Shown here piece by piece: positions 16,870 to 26,905 of a DNA stretch of 64,000 bases. The stretch's first letter is position 1; each line of letters begins with the position of its first letter. The position numbers and the translations under genes are program-made. This stretch comes from Anabaena minutissima FACHB-250 (GTDB lineage Bacteria > Cyanobacteriota > Cyanobacteriia > Cyanobacteriales > Nostocaceae). The notes beneath the pieces were generated by a model. That model searched no databases. It saw only the letters and a program-made list of their open reading frames with translations, and was not told the origin of the DNA. The stretch is from positions 124,001 through 188,000 of the forward strand of contig NZ_JACJRG010000007.1 of NCBI RefSeq assembly GCF_014697125.1. The letters run 5' to 3'.

Positions 16870-19191
16870 TTAACGTGCTTCCCCAATTAATGTAAAAGCT
16901 GCCCAATCTTTAGGATTTGGGTGCTGTTTCATTGTGGTTAACATCGCATTGCGTAAGGCTTGGGCTTTATTGGGATTCTGTTTTAACTGGCGATAAAATT
17001 CAGTAGTGAAAACATTTGTGGGTGTATCGGGTGCTGCCCATTGGGAAATAATCACACTGGGAACACCAGCATTAATGAGTGCTAAAGATAAACCAAGGAC
17101 ACCGTTACCAATGCTACCATTACCTGTTTCCCCTGCACTCAAAAATACTAACCTTGCCCGTAAACGCTGGCCTTTGGGTTGGGTATAAAGATTGAGGATT
17201 TCGCTGGCTGTTAGTAACCCGTTGTTGTCGCCCACACTAGCTAGAGCGATCGCACCCGGTATGCCTTGTCTTTTGGTATCATCTAAAACAGCATAAGTTG
17301 CTAGATGAATTGTCTTCGCTTTTGGTAATAAAGGTAAAATATCAGCTTTGGTCGCTTGGTTGCCAACTAAAGCGGTTGTTTTCAATAAATCGGCAAGTTC
17401 TAAAGCCTCTTGTTCTGCATTTACAAGTTGAGGTAAAGACTGTTGGGCAACTTTTGGCATGGTAGGATTACCCACGACCACAACTTTACTACCGCCTGTA
17501 TTGTTACGTTTTTGTCTAGTTAATTTGAGTAACTGAATTGCTGGTATACTCGTAATAGTATTTTTTTCAATTAAGTATTTGCCATATATATCAACTAAAG
17601 CCGGGAATGGCACAAACCATAATTCGTTTTGAGGGATGAAAATAACCTGTTCTGTAGGATTTTTTGGTAATAAATCAGCGATTGGTTTGATGAGTATTTG
17701 ATTGAGTTGTAATAAGAGATTTTTATAGTTATCAGCAGGTGGTTTAGTATTTTTCACTCCCAATGCCATAGGAGTTTTATTAATCAGTTCAGCTAGAGAA
17801 TTAAAAGGAATAATTGGTTTTTGTAATTTCAGGTCTATTTTACGAAATGTAACTTTACCGCTTGGTTGTATTACCCAAACATAAATTTCGTTATCTTCAA
17901 TTAATGAATATCTGACAATGGTAGCTTGTTCTTGTTTAGCTACTTCCTGAATTTGGGTGATTGTGGGTAAGATAATTTCTTTAGGTGCAGCTTTTAAACC
18001 ACTGCCGGCTGATTCTGTTGCCAAGCGCATTCCGAGTAGGTTTAAAATTGCCATCAGGCTGCTTTGTTCTGCAACTTCTAAAGCCGCTTCTGGCTGATTT
18101 TGGTTGACGAAGACTTGTTGTAGTAAACTATATGTATTAGTTTGTTCAGTAGAGTAATCAATAGTATTGCCTAAGTTGGCGCGGAGAGATTCCCAAGTTT
18201 TAATATTGGTTTGTAAGGTGGTTTGAGCTTCAGTTACTTTACCTGATTTCAGTAAGACAAAGGCTAAATTATTTAACGCTGCGGCTTGGGTGTAAATATC
18301 TTTGTTAGCTTTGGCTGTATCTAATTGTTCCTGATATAATGCTAAGGCTTGATCATATTGTTTTGCAGATGTGTAAACCCGTCCTAGCTGTTTGATTAAA
18401 TCGGCTTTATTCTCAGGATTTTTTGATGTTTCTAGTTGTTGCTGATATAGTGCGATCGCCTGATCAAAATTTCCTTGATTTTCATAGGTTTGGGCGATGT
18501 GTTTTAAGGTAATTTTAGTTAAAACTAAATCACTAGATTGGGACGCAATTTTTAATACTCGTTCATAAAAACTAATAGCTTGCGGATATTGTTTTAACTC
18601 TCGATGTACCGCCGCCAAGTTTTGTAGAGAATATATTTGTAATTCACGATTTTTAGTTTCTTGTCCAATTGTTAGCTGTTGGGTATGGAAAGCAATTGCT
18701 TGTTGATATTCTCCCAGTTTCTCATGTTCTATACCGACGTTGCCTAAAAATGATGCTTCTCTGGGAGGATTACCGATTTCTTTTCTTAAGGCTGCGGCTT
18801 TTTCTCGGAATTCTTGCGCTAGTTTTTCATCTCCAGTATTAATGTAGGCGTTGCTGAGAAGTTCTAAAATTTGTACAGTCGTGGGTTGATTACCTGTATC
18901 CTGCAATAAGTTTAAGCTTTGTTGATATAAGTTAATAGCTGTTTGGTATTTGCCGAGGGTAAAGTTAATTTCTCCTAGGCGTAAGAGTGTATTAGCTTGA
19001 CCTGTGCGATTATCTATTTCTTGATATAGTTTGAGTGATTCTTTTAAGGTTGTTAAGGCGGCGGTTAGTTGTCCGTTGTTTAGTTGTCTGTTTCCTAGTT
19101 TTAGTAGTAAGTCGGCGCGGTATGGGCTGGCTAATGCTGGGGTAGCGGTTAGGAGGATTGCAAGGAGGATTTTGGGGAGTTGTTTTAGCAT
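16870..19191 (-). CDS. TPR-CHAT protein with a lost catalytic dyad
   Basis: I start at MLKQLPKILL, which begins directly with a signal peptide (to ALASPYRA); an ATG 18 bases upstream adds only MRETKN. About 25-340 are tetratricopeptide repeats; about 490-773 is a CHAT domain (caspase-HetF-associated with TPRs). CHAT peptidases use His in the LATHG motif and Cys in LSAC. Here these read HLATYAVL and FLSAGETG, so His is Tyr and Cys is Gly: peptidase activity is not expected. The exported CHAT/TPR proteins next to TpsB genes are a recurrent cyanobacterial arrangement. A GC-rich interspersed repeat (about 19200-19265) abuts the 5' end. Confidence 0.88.
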   Translation of the reverse strand: MLKQLPKILLAILLTATPALASPYRADLLLKLGNRQLNNGQLTAALTTLKESLKLYQEIDNRTGQANTLLRLGEINFTLGKYQTAINLYQQSLNLLQDTGNQPTTVQILELLSNAYINTGDEKLAQEFREKAAALRKEIGNPPREASFLGNVGIEHEKLGEYQQAIAFHTQQLTIGQETKNRELQIYSLQNLAAVHRELKQYPQAISFYERVLKIASQSSDLVLTKITLKHIAQTYENQGNFDQAIALYQQQLETSKNPENKADLIKQLGRVYTSAKQYDQALALYQEQLDTAKANKDIYTQAAALNNLAFVLLKSGKVTEAQTTLQTNIKTWESLRANLGNTIDYSTEQTNTYSLLQQVFVNQNQPEAALEVAEQSSLMAILNLLGMRLATESAGSGLKAAPKEIILPTITQIQEVAKQEQATIVRYSLIEDNEIYVWVIQPSGKVTFRKIDLKLQKPIIPFNSLAELINKTPMALGVKNTKPPADNYKNLLLQLNQILIKPIADLLPKNPTEQVIFIPQNELWFVPFPALVDIYGKYLIEKNTITSIPAIQLLKLTRQKRNNTGGSKVVVVGNPTMPKVAQQSLPQLVNAEQEALELADLLKTTALVGNQATKADILPLLPKAKTIHLATYAVLDDTKRQGIPGAIALASVGDNNGLLTASEILNLYTQPKGQRLRARLVFLSAGETGNGSIGNGVLGLSLALINAGVPSVIISQWAAPDTPTNVFTTEFYRQLKQNPNKAQALRNAMLTTMKQHPNPKDWAAFTLIGEAR

Positions 19192-19306
19192 ATTTTTTGT
19201 TTCGCGCATTCAGCGTAGCTGTTCTCGGAGAGTAGGCGCATTCGCGGAGCGTTCCGCAGGAAAGACGCAAAGGAAGGAAGGGAAGAGAAGTCCCCATTCC
19301 CTTTTT

Positions 19307-22057
19307 TTAATCAAATCCTGGGGGGAGTTCTAAGGGTGAGAGTGTCCCTGGTTGGGATGGGGTGGGTGATGTTGGTAGGGGTGTGGGTGATGTAGAACCT
19401 GGAGTAGCTCCGGGAGTAGTTGATGGATTCTGTCCGGTGGGGGGTGGGGGAATGACTGGGGGTGTGGGTTGGGTTGTTGGTAGTTGTGGGAGTTGGGGTT
19501 GGATGGGGTTTAGTGTTTGGGGAGGTGGTGAGAAGGTTTCTATGGTGACTGAACGACTAACTTTTTCACCAGTCGGACTGGTAGCTTGTAAGATGATTGT
19601 TTCGCTACTGGGTTGATTATTTACGGGGTAAAGTATTGTCCCACTGCGAGGTATGTCTCCTGGTGCTGGTAGCAGTTCTACTTTCATTTCGCTGCTACCT
19701 TCTACTTTCCAAGTGAGGTTTATTGCTTGTTTAGATTGGTTTTGGGGGTCGATGAGAATTTGATATTTGGGTAATGGGTCACTACCGTTAATTTTGAATT
19801 CTACAATTTGACTGGGTAGAGGTTGGAGTTTGATTACATCCGTTTTTTGCAGTACGCTTGGTTTATCTGTGTCAGTTTTGGTAAATACTTGCAATTCAAA
19901 AATGTAGTCTCCGGCTGTGCGATTGTTAGCGGGGACACTACGACAAGTTAATTGGTTTTGTTGTTGTCTACAAAATGGTTGTAATTCGTTAGGTATCCCT
20001 TCGTTGAAGTTATAAATTTGCGGTTGACTGTTAACGACACCTTCAGGCGATCGCCCAATTATTTGTAGTTGTTTAATCTTATCTAAATCGCTAATTTTCC
20101 AATTTAAACGAATTGTATCAGGACTGATTTTATTATTAGTTTTTAAATTAATTAGTGTTTCTTGATAAATAGGTTTTAAGGAATTAAATTCTATGATTTT
20201 AGCTGGTGGTATGGGGATAATTTTAATGGTATTTGTTTTAATTGTGTCTGCTGCTTCTTCAGGATTTTTTTGACTAAATGCTTGCAGTTCAAAAATGTAA
20301 TCCCCCGGTTTACGTGCATCGGTGGGGATGTTGGTGCAAGTTAATGTAGTTTGTATCTGACAAAATTGCTTGAGTTCTTCTGGAATTTGACCGTTGAAGT
20401 TATAAACTACTGGTTGTACCGCCGCCGTCCCATCAGCAAATATGCCATTGAGAGTCAAAGTTTGCAGGGTTTTGGGGTGACGGATTTGCCAATTTAAGCG
20501 AATAGAACCATTATTAGCTTCTTGATATGCGGCATCGGAAGACTGGAAACGCACGATTTTAGGAGGTGCTGGGGGTTTTAATAGCCACCATAGCAGAAAT
20601 GCGATCGCTACTATACTTCCCAAGACTGTGAGTAAGACTAGCAAAAATTGCCACCAAGGACGCGCTTCCCAAATCACTGTCCCCGGAAGGGAGGCGTTAG
20701 GTAAGGGAAATTGCTTTTGGTCTTCTAGTTCAATGCGGAAGTTAAGTAAGCGTCCAGCACCAAATATGGGACGTGACCACCATTTTACCGGGGTGATTGT
20801 CACCTGGGAAATGGCTTTTTCTCCCGGTAAAACCCGGATAATAGGGGGAGTAGTGACGTAAGTACAGACTTTATCTTCATCCGCCGGAATGGGTGTACAG
20901 ACAACTTCTCGGACGGTGTTACCTACGTTGGTTAACCTAATTTCAAAGACTCCACCTTTGCGTCTGACTCTACCTATAACTGTCAAAAGTTCTGCATTCA
21001 ATAAATAAGCAGGCAGAATTTCCACATACACCACATCCAACAACACTAAATCAGGATTATTGGCAGAGTACAGGCGGATAGTGGGATAGTAGATTCCAGC
21101 CGTTGCGCCTAATGAGGGGTGAAATTGCAGTAAAATTTGTCCTGTTTCCCCAGGGTTGAGATTCAAACCCATATTCGGGATAACTAACCCGGCTGTTTCC
21201 AAACCTTCGGGATAGCGGATAGTGTACCAACTTTCATGACAGTCGGCACAAGTCAGACGAAACCTGTCTACCCTATCAGAACGGTTGTGGACATTGACGC
21301 TGAGTTGTAGTATACCACCGGGGGGAATTGGTGCAGGCGATCGCGAACTACTCGCAGGGATTACATTAAAAGTTGGGTCACTAACTCTAACAACAGTTTC
21401 AATCGCCGGTAATACCTGAAGTTTCGCCGCATGACGAATCGGAGTATCTTCTGGGTAGTGCATCGGCGCATCCACAACTATCACATAGTTATAGATGCTA
21501 GGAATTGCTGTAATTGGCACATTAAATTCAAATAGCACCTCACTCATCGAGTTAGGACTTAAAGCTAACCTTTGATGAGGTGCATCACACCACTGAATTA
21601 ACTGTGGGGATAAATCATCTATAAAAACATCTATTAATGCACTTTCTGCACCTTTATTAGTAACTGTGATATTAATTTCAAACCGAGAACCCGCCTGCAC
21701 AGCATAATCACCGGAAGGATTATAAATAACTGCTAAAGGACTACCAGGTGATAAAGTTTGTTGAATTTGTTGCTGTTGAATGCCAAGTTTAGGCGCGAGA
21801 TGGACTCGATATTTGAGATCATCATCACGAGTAAGAATTGTTTGCACAAAATCTTGGTCAAGCAACTCATCTAACAAAGCCAAGGTAGCTTGTTGATTTA
21901 AATCCAGATAATATGCAGCTTCATCTAAAGTTACACCATCAGGCTTATTTTTAAGCATCCACTGGACAAGTTTGCGCTGTTGGGGTGGCAGAGTTAGTAC
22001 ATCTGCCATACTCAAACCAGCTTTAGAATTTTTAGTACGGGAATTTGTCACAGTCAT
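19307..22057 (-). CDS. Ig-like membrane protein linked to CIS baseplate genes
   Basis: This 916-residue protein has an N-terminal winged-helix-like segment (about 15-95, LPPQQRKLVQWMLKNKP), several Ig-like/beta-sandwich domains typical of extracytoplasmic adhesion modules (about 105-455), one membrane segment (FLLVLLTVLGSIVAIAFLLWWLL, about 470-492), three further Ig-like repeats (RLNWQIRHPKTLQTL and two similar units) and a Pro/Thr-rich tail. I do not recognise a named family. It is the distal member of a gene row that starts with gp25 and baseplate J. In Anabaena a thylakoid-anchored contractile injection system has extended baseplate and fibre parts; a membrane-anchored Ig-like protein here could be an anchor. 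That is inference. Confidence 0.75.
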   Translation of the reverse strand: MTVTNSRTKNSKAGLSMADVLTLPPQQRKLVQWMLKNKPDGVTLDEAAYYLDLNQQATLALLDELLDQDFVQTILTRDDDLKYRVHLAPKLGIQQQQIQQTLSPGSPLAVIYNPSGDYAVQAGSRFEINITVTNKGAESALIDVFIDDLSPQLIQWCDAPHQRLALSPNSMSEVLFEFNVPITAIPSIYNYVIVVDAPMHYPEDTPIRHAAKLQVLPAIETVVRVSDPTFNVIPASSSRSPAPIPPGGILQLSVNVHNRSDRVDRFRLTCADCHESWYTIRYPEGLETAGLVIPNMGLNLNPGETGQILLQFHPSLGATAGIYYPTIRLYSANNPDLVLLDVVYVEILPAYLLNAELLTVIGRVRRKGGVFEIRLTNVGNTVREVVCTPIPADEDKVCTYVTTPPIIRVLPGEKAISQVTITPVKWWSRPIFGAGRLLNFRIELEDQKQFPLPNASLPGTVIWEARPWWQFLLVLLTVLGSIVAIAFLLWWLLKPPAPPKIVRFQSSDAAYQEANNGSIRLNWQIRHPKTLQTLTLNGIFADGTAAVQPVVYNFNGQIPEELKQFCQIQTTLTCTNIPTDARKPGDYIFELQAFSQKNPEEAADTIKTNTIKIIPIPPAKIIEFNSLKPIYQETLINLKTNNKISPDTIRLNWKISDLDKIKQLQIIGRSPEGVVNSQPQIYNFNEGIPNELQPFCRQQQNQLTCRSVPANNRTAGDYIFELQVFTKTDTDKPSVLQKTDVIKLQPLPSQIVEFKINGSDPLPKYQILIDPQNQSKQAINLTWKVEGSSEMKVELLPAPGDIPRSGTILYPVNNQPSSETIILQATSPTGEKVSRSVTIETFSPPPQTLNPIQPQLPQLPTTQPTPPVIPPPPTGQNPSTTPGATPGSTSPTPLPTSPTPSQPGTLSPLELPPGFD

Positions 22058-22130
22058 AATTTATTCATTATTAATCATTAATCATTCTTTTTTCTTACTA
22101 TCAACCACCAACAACAGCCAACACTCACTA

Positions 22131-24290
22131 CTATTTACAATAAGTATTATTCGCTGTAGGAATCACATTTAACCTCACTCGATTATCATCATTACCACTA
22201 ATAATTAAAATCTCATTTCTCACAACTTTGATATCAACGCTATTAAATCTTTGGGAATTAGAACTTACTTGTTTACCATTAGGTAAAGCGCGTCTACCGT
22301 CTTTTGTCAATGGCCACAACATCACACGACTATCATCACCACCACTAACTAAATAACAGCCGTCTCTACTCAGTGCAACTGAACGTACAGGTTTACTTCC
22401 ATGTCCATCAGACCATCTATCAAGCACTTCACACTCGGTATTATTTTGATTAACACATTGCTGCATATTCCATAAAGTAATTTGTCCCCTAGTATCAGCC
22501 GTTGCTAAGAGATTTGGTTTGTGTTTAGCACTAGCTAAACCAACAATATAATCATTTTGACTACCTGGGGAATTATATGAGACTTTCCACAATTTATCTT
22601 CTTCAAAATCCCAAATTGCTAAATTATTATATCTGCCACCAATTGCTAAATTTCGTTTATCTTGTCCCACAAGTGCTAAACCATAAACAGAAAATTGTAC
22701 ATTCTGGTTTTTTATAGGTTTATTCAGACTATTAAGATTACCCAAGAAGGCACTATAGACATCCCACTTCAAAACTAAGCCGCTACCATGTGCGCTAAAT
22801 AAGAACCGGGAGTCCTCACTAAATTCTAAATTCAACACGCGATCAGCTTGATCAAAGGAAAACGTTGCTTTGGGTTGTGAAGTACCACCTAAGACATCCC
22901 AAATTTGGATTTCCCCATTTTCTAACCCTGCTGCTACTACATCATTTTCCACAGGTTTGTAGCGTACAACCCGCACAGATTTACCTGTGTTTTTAGACAT
23001 TTTGCCATCATGTGGATTAATGAAAGTATTCTTAAAACCAGCAATATTCCATCTAATAATACTTTGGTCTTGAGAACCACTCACAGCTTTATCACCCACA
23101 CCGTTAAATTGTACAAAATTTACAGTTCTATTATGTCCAAATAGTGGGTTATTAGGATTGAGCCAGGATATAGCCCAAAGTAAATATAGAAGCAGCGTCG
23201 CTAAAACTAACTGTAACCAAGGATGAAGTACAGGATGAATAGTTAGTTGTAAAAATTGGCTTTCATTAGTAACATTAACGCGTTGATCTGATATAATAGC
23301 TTTGGCTATAAATGATAATTTCTTTGCTAAACCAAACCAATGTCTACGCTTACTTACTAAGAGTTGCAATTGCTTAGTTTCCCCAGGAATTAATTCTACA
23401 TTCTCTGGTTGAATATCGAAAAAACATTGTGGTTGTTTTTCCTGACCTGCTCGAATATCAATATGTGCTGTTTGTGTTAAATTGCTGGCATTATGACATT
23501 CGAGTTGGTAAGTTGTAGAGTTGATTTTCCGTTGCGGTAACCAAATACGATCAGCAGGAATTTGTTGCTTTTCTGGTGTACAACGAAAATCCACAAATCC
23601 CCCAGGCGCAACTTTAATTATGCCTTCAGGACTGCGGGAGGGTGAAGCATTGAGGTGAGTAGCTTCAATAGTAAAAGGATATATTTGACTAGGGACTTCT
23701 GCGGGAATTGGTAGTTGACAAGAAAAAGAAGTTTCTGCTTCATTACCACCTGTAACTGTTAATAATCTTTTTTCATTACCTGATAGCCATCTTGTGTCTA
23801 TCCCTATCATTCTGAGGGTGACAGTAGTAGGTGATTGACTGGGATTTAGCACCCGGACTCGAATGTCAATTAGTCCTTGTGGTTGAGTGGAAAACTCGCG
23901 TTGAGGTAACTCAACTTGCACGGGAATAGCACTAGTTCCAGCCTCGACAATTAAACGCAGAAGTTGTCTATCTTCTTCCCGCAGTTCTACAGAGAAGATG
24001 CGGACTATCAAATTCATTTTGCCGATAAAACCAGGAATCGGTGTATCGGTGATAGTCACGCAAAAAGTTACGCTGTCACCGGGGGGATTTTTGGCACTGA
24101 CAGCAGGTGTGATATTGTACCAGTTAGCACTTAAATTTGAACTACCACCAGCCGCAATAATTTCTAATTGGAAGGAAGCGAACTGATCACTATCGTTAAC
24201 AACAGTGACTTCAAAGGATGTCGGCGAACCACCTGGTTTAAATGTAATTACTTGAGTTGAGATATTGGCGTTGACTAATTTAATTGCCAT
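22131..24290 (-). CDS. Ig-like membrane protein with C-terminal WD40 propeller
   Basis: The 719-residue protein has N-terminal Ig-like domains (about 1-350; VTVVNDSDQFASFQLEI and a second VLNPSQSPTTVTLRMIGID unit), one membrane segment (WLQLVLATLLLYLLWAISWL, about 360-380) and a WD40 propeller (about 395-715; SGSQDQSIIRWNI, ENGEIQIWDVL, TRGQITLWNM, SGGDDSRVMLWPL). The Ig-TM-distal-domain plan is like that of its 916-residue neighbour 73 bases downstream, which suggests partners on opposite sides of one membrane. It lies between CIS baseplate genes and the 916-residue gene on the same strand. Confidence 0.78.
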   Translation of the reverse strand: MAIKLVNANISTQVITFKPGGSPTSFEVTVVNDSDQFASFQLEIIAAGGSSNLSANWYNITPAVSAKNPPGDSVTFCVTITDTPIPGFIGKMNLIVRIFSVELREEDRQLLRLIVEAGTSAIPVQVELPQREFSTQPQGLIDIRVRVLNPSQSPTTVTLRMIGIDTRWLSGNEKRLLTVTGGNEAETSFSCQLPIPAEVPSQIYPFTIEATHLNASPSRSPEGIIKVAPGGFVDFRCTPEKQQIPADRIWLPQRKINSTTYQLECHNASNLTQTAHIDIRAGQEKQPQCFFDIQPENVELIPGETKQLQLLVSKRRHWFGLAKKLSFIAKAIISDQRVNVTNESQFLQLTIHPVLHPWLQLVLATLLLYLLWAISWLNPNNPLFGHNRTVNFVQFNGVGDKAVSGSQDQSIIRWNIAGFKNTFINPHDGKMSKNTGKSVRVVRYKPVENDVVAAGLENGEIQIWDVLGGTSQPKATFSFDQADRVLNLEFSEDSRFLFSAHGSGLVLKWDVYSAFLGNLNSLNKPIKNQNVQFSVYGLALVGQDKRNLAIGGRYNNLAIWDFEEDKLWKVSYNSPGSQNDYIVGLASAKHKPNLLATADTRGQITLWNMQQCVNQNNTECEVLDRWSDGHGSKPVRSVALSRDGCYLVSGGDDSRVMLWPLTKDGRRALPNGKQVSSNSQRFNSVDIKVVRNEILIISGNDDNRVRLNVIPTANNTYCK

Positions 24291-24315
24291 AGTATAAAGT
24301 CAAAAATAATCAGAG

Positions 24316-24372
24316 GTTTGTAGTAAGCACTTTAGTGCTTGGGGAATAAGGACTAAAGTCCTTACTACGAAC
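24316..24372. repeat. Interspersed palindrome family, copy 1
   Basis: GTTTGTAGTAAGCACTTTAG ... CTAAAGTCCTTACTACGAAC is an imperfect inverted repeat. Relatives occur at 42829-42875, 47616-47730 and 59813-59869, with a half copy at about 41799-41822. All are intergenic. Confidence 0.85.
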
Positions 24373-24387
24373 TTAAAATTTTATTTC

Positions 24388-25644
24388 CTATTCCCCCAAT
24401 TTGTTGAATACACTTTGTAATGGGTCTGGTTTAAATGATGGGGATGGTGTAGTCGGTGTTGATAAAATGGGCTGTTTTTGTAATTGAGTCATTTGTTTTC
24501 TAGACCAAGCAAAATGTAAGATATTAAGTCCTAACTCTTGGGCAGTGCGAATTGTTTCTCGTGAGAAAGTTAGTTTTTCATCTAATCCCCAAGCGGCGGA
24601 TAAATCGCCAATTACTAAAACAATGCCACCTGCAATTAAGATTTGAATTGGCTTTTGATTAATCACAGGTAAAGCCGCAAATAAAAATGGGTGTATCCGC
24701 ATGGGGTGATTGCGGTCTAGTTTACGTAAATCTTCTAGGTTAGTATTGAATTTATCGGCGATATCAACAATACTTTCTAATCTGTCTATAGCATCAGTAG
24801 GTGATTCGACTAACAACACGCCACCAGCATCTAAATAACTTTTGAGGTGAGTTAATTCTTGTGTATTTAAAGAAAGTGGTTGAACACCTGTGGTAAATAA
24901 CAAGTCGTAAGCGATCGCATTATTGATATGTTCTAAATGCAATGGTATGCGGTCAATATGCTCAAACCCTTGGATAGTCTGGGTCAGATGTTCAGCAGAC
25001 TTGAGCAAATAAGAGAGATTTGCAAAACTATCCCTAACTTCCGGTTCAGCAGTTTCCAGATAAGCAACCCTGACAACTGCACTATGACGCGATCGCGCTA
25101 TGGGACGATAACGATAGTCTAGGCTATTCAACTCAGGATAAAACACATCTTGGGGATATTGTAAAGGTATTAATCCCGGTTGCAACACAATCCGACACAA
25201 TTCCACCTCATAAGCATCAGGTGGAGTAGTTTTTTCTTCCAGCCGAAAACTTTCAATTTCAAACTCAGCGACTTTTTGACGTTGCAAATCATCAGGATCG
25301 ACATAACTTACCACTATATAAATCAGCCGTGGTTTATCTTCCGCAATATCAGCAGACACATGAAAGTCTATTGCTTGAGGGACAATAATTGGATTCCCAT
25401 GAGTATCAATTGCTAGTCCTGGCTGAATTTGCAACCATCGACCATCGTTGTACTGTGAAGCAATTCCTGGCGGTACAGGAGTTAAACATACACCCAAACC
25501 ATAAACAATCCCTGGCTGATTGAGGGACTGATAATGTATATTTTGCCTTTGACGGTGGTAATTGTGCGATCGCTGCCATCTTTCGGCATTAATCAATAAA
25601 CCGTCTTGGACTTGTAAACGTTCTAGGGGTTGGATTTCGTTCAT
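24388..25644 (-). CDS. CIS-associated protein with DUF4159-like C-terminus
   Basis: This 418-residue protein sits between the tail-protein-I-like gene and the membrane WD40 gene. Residues 1-190 are a domain starting MNEIQPLERLQVQDGLLINA with WLQIQPGLAIDTHGNPIIVP, resembling the N-terminal part of proteins found in phage-tail-like operons. The C-terminal half (about 235-390) has YDLLFTTGVQPLSLN and YLDAGGVLLVESPTDAI, a DUF4159/amidotransferase-like fold without a visible catalytic Cys. No signal peptide is seen, so it is probably cytoplasmic. Function is unknown; a baseplate accessory role follows from position only. Confidence 0.65.
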   Translation of the reverse strand: MNEIQPLERLQVQDGLLINAERWQRSHNYHRQRQNIHYQSLNQPGIVYGLGVCLTPVPPGIASQYNDGRWLQIQPGLAIDTHGNPIIVPQAIDFHVSADIAEDKPRLIYIVVSYVDPDDLQRQKVAEFEIESFRLEEKTTPPDAYEVELCRIVLQPGLIPLQYPQDVFYPELNSLDYRYRPIARSRHSAVVRVAYLETAEPEVRDSFANLSYLLKSAEHLTQTIQGFEHIDRIPLHLEHINNAIAYDLLFTTGVQPLSLNTQELTHLKSYLDAGGVLLVESPTDAIDRLESIVDIADKFNTNLEDLRKLDRNHPMRIHPFLFAALPVINQKPIQILIAGGIVLVIGDLSAAWGLDEKLTFSRETIRTAQELGLNILHFAWSRKQMTQLQKQPILSTPTTPSPSFKPDPLQSVFNKLGE

Positions 25645-25804
25645 AGGTGGGGATAAATCAATTCAAAATTCAAAATGACGCTCGATGACTCGCTAACGCT
25701 GCGCTAACAAAATTCAAAATTAAATAACTGGGGATTGGCGATTGGGTAGAAAAACTAATAACTATTAATTCCTGTCACCTGTCACCTGTTACCTGTCCCC
25801 TTCT

Positions 25805-26845
25805 TCACTCCTCCACATACAACTCATAGGTACAAAAAGCTGGTTTTTCTTGTTCAATGATGTGACGAACTAATTGTTCATCTATTTGGTTGGAACGTTG
25901 AGGACGTAGGCGGACAATAAAGTGATAAGGACGACCACCGCCAATCATGGCATCTTGACCTAGATAAGTGTTACCTAACACAAAACCTTCACCGCGAATT
26001 TCCTCAATACAAATATGTTTATCAGCTTCTTTGGCAATATGATCATCTACAGGTAAATCTGTATAAAGATGTAAATAAAGTCTTAACCCCCGCCGTGTTC
26101 CACGCCAGCGATATAGTTCTACCGCAGAACGAATTAAAAAGCGTTGTCTTTCTAGAGTCCAGCGTTGATCAAGTGGCCAGGCTACCCAATGGGCGAGAAA
26201 AGGTAACAAAGCCTGGGGTGCAGTCATGGGGTCTAGATAAGCCCAAAGCACATCCATTGTCTGCACGGCTGGTTCAAAAGCCTGCTCAAAAATTTTCAGG
26301 AAGCGACCAATAAAGTCCACTTCCCGATAAAGCTGAGGTATAAAATTAAGATATAAACTACGCGGACGTACATATAAATTCAAAGCACCTGTTTCGACAA
26401 ACTGCCTACCCGTGTCTTGTTCTTGGTAGTAAACATGAATACGACTGTGAAAATCTAACACCATCGGATGATTAGGTGTGACAGCCATTTCTTGCTCAAA
26501 AAAGTCTTCAGGAATGTTAAAGCACAGTACAACGCTCATCTGTGCGTGGGGGTCAAAAGCATAAGGCCCTTGTTTATCGGGTTCTTTGTGAATAGAACAC
26601 CACTCCAAAGGGAAATTGCCTTCAATTTGTACCTTGATATCTAGACTGCGATCGCCTAAATTTTCCAACTGCAACAATATTTCACTGGGTTCTCTCGGAT
26701 AGACAACTACATCACACCCTGAAAGTTTAGTATTAGTTGCCAAATTAAACGGCACTAAAGAAGTATTTTGAGATGCGGCTGCCGTCGATGGTTGCAGCGC
26801 ATCCGGTTGCTGCATGGGAGTTAATTGTAAACTTAAAGAAGCCAT
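25805..26845 (-). CDS. Contractile-system tail protein I-like baseplate component
   Basis: Residues about 30-175 form an Ig-like domain (CDVVVYPREPSEILLQLENLG), and about 180-346 match the phage tail protein I family seen in contractile injection systems (YLNFIPQLYREVDFIGRFLKIFEQAF, then LPFLAHWVAWPLDQRW and ELYRWRGTRRGLRLYLHLYT). In P2-type tails gpI joins gpJ at the baseplate wedge. It is 60 bases downstream of baseplate J on the same strand. The fused Ig-like module resembles those in the two membrane proteins downstream and may mediate their contact. Confidence 0.85.
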   Translation of the reverse strand: MASLSLQLTPMQQPDALQPSTAAASQNTSLVPFNLATNTKLSGCDVVVYPREPSEILLQLENLGDRSLDIKVQIEGNFPLEWCSIHKEPDKQGPYAFDPHAQMSVVLCFNIPEDFFEQEMAVTPNHPMVLDFHSRIHVYYQEQDTGRQFVETGALNLYVRPRSLYLNFIPQLYREVDFIGRFLKIFEQAFEPAVQTMDVLWAYLDPMTAPQALLPFLAHWVAWPLDQRWTLERQRFLIRSAVELYRWRGTRRGLRLYLHLYTDLPVDDHIAKEADKHICIEEIRGEGFVLGNTYLGQDAMIGGGRPYHFIVRLRPQRSNQIDEQLVRHIIEQEKPAFCTYELYVEE

Positions 26846-26905
26846 AATTAATTCGTAATTCGTAATTAAGCACGTAGGGTATGTTATGCCGCAGGCTAAC
26901 GCACC

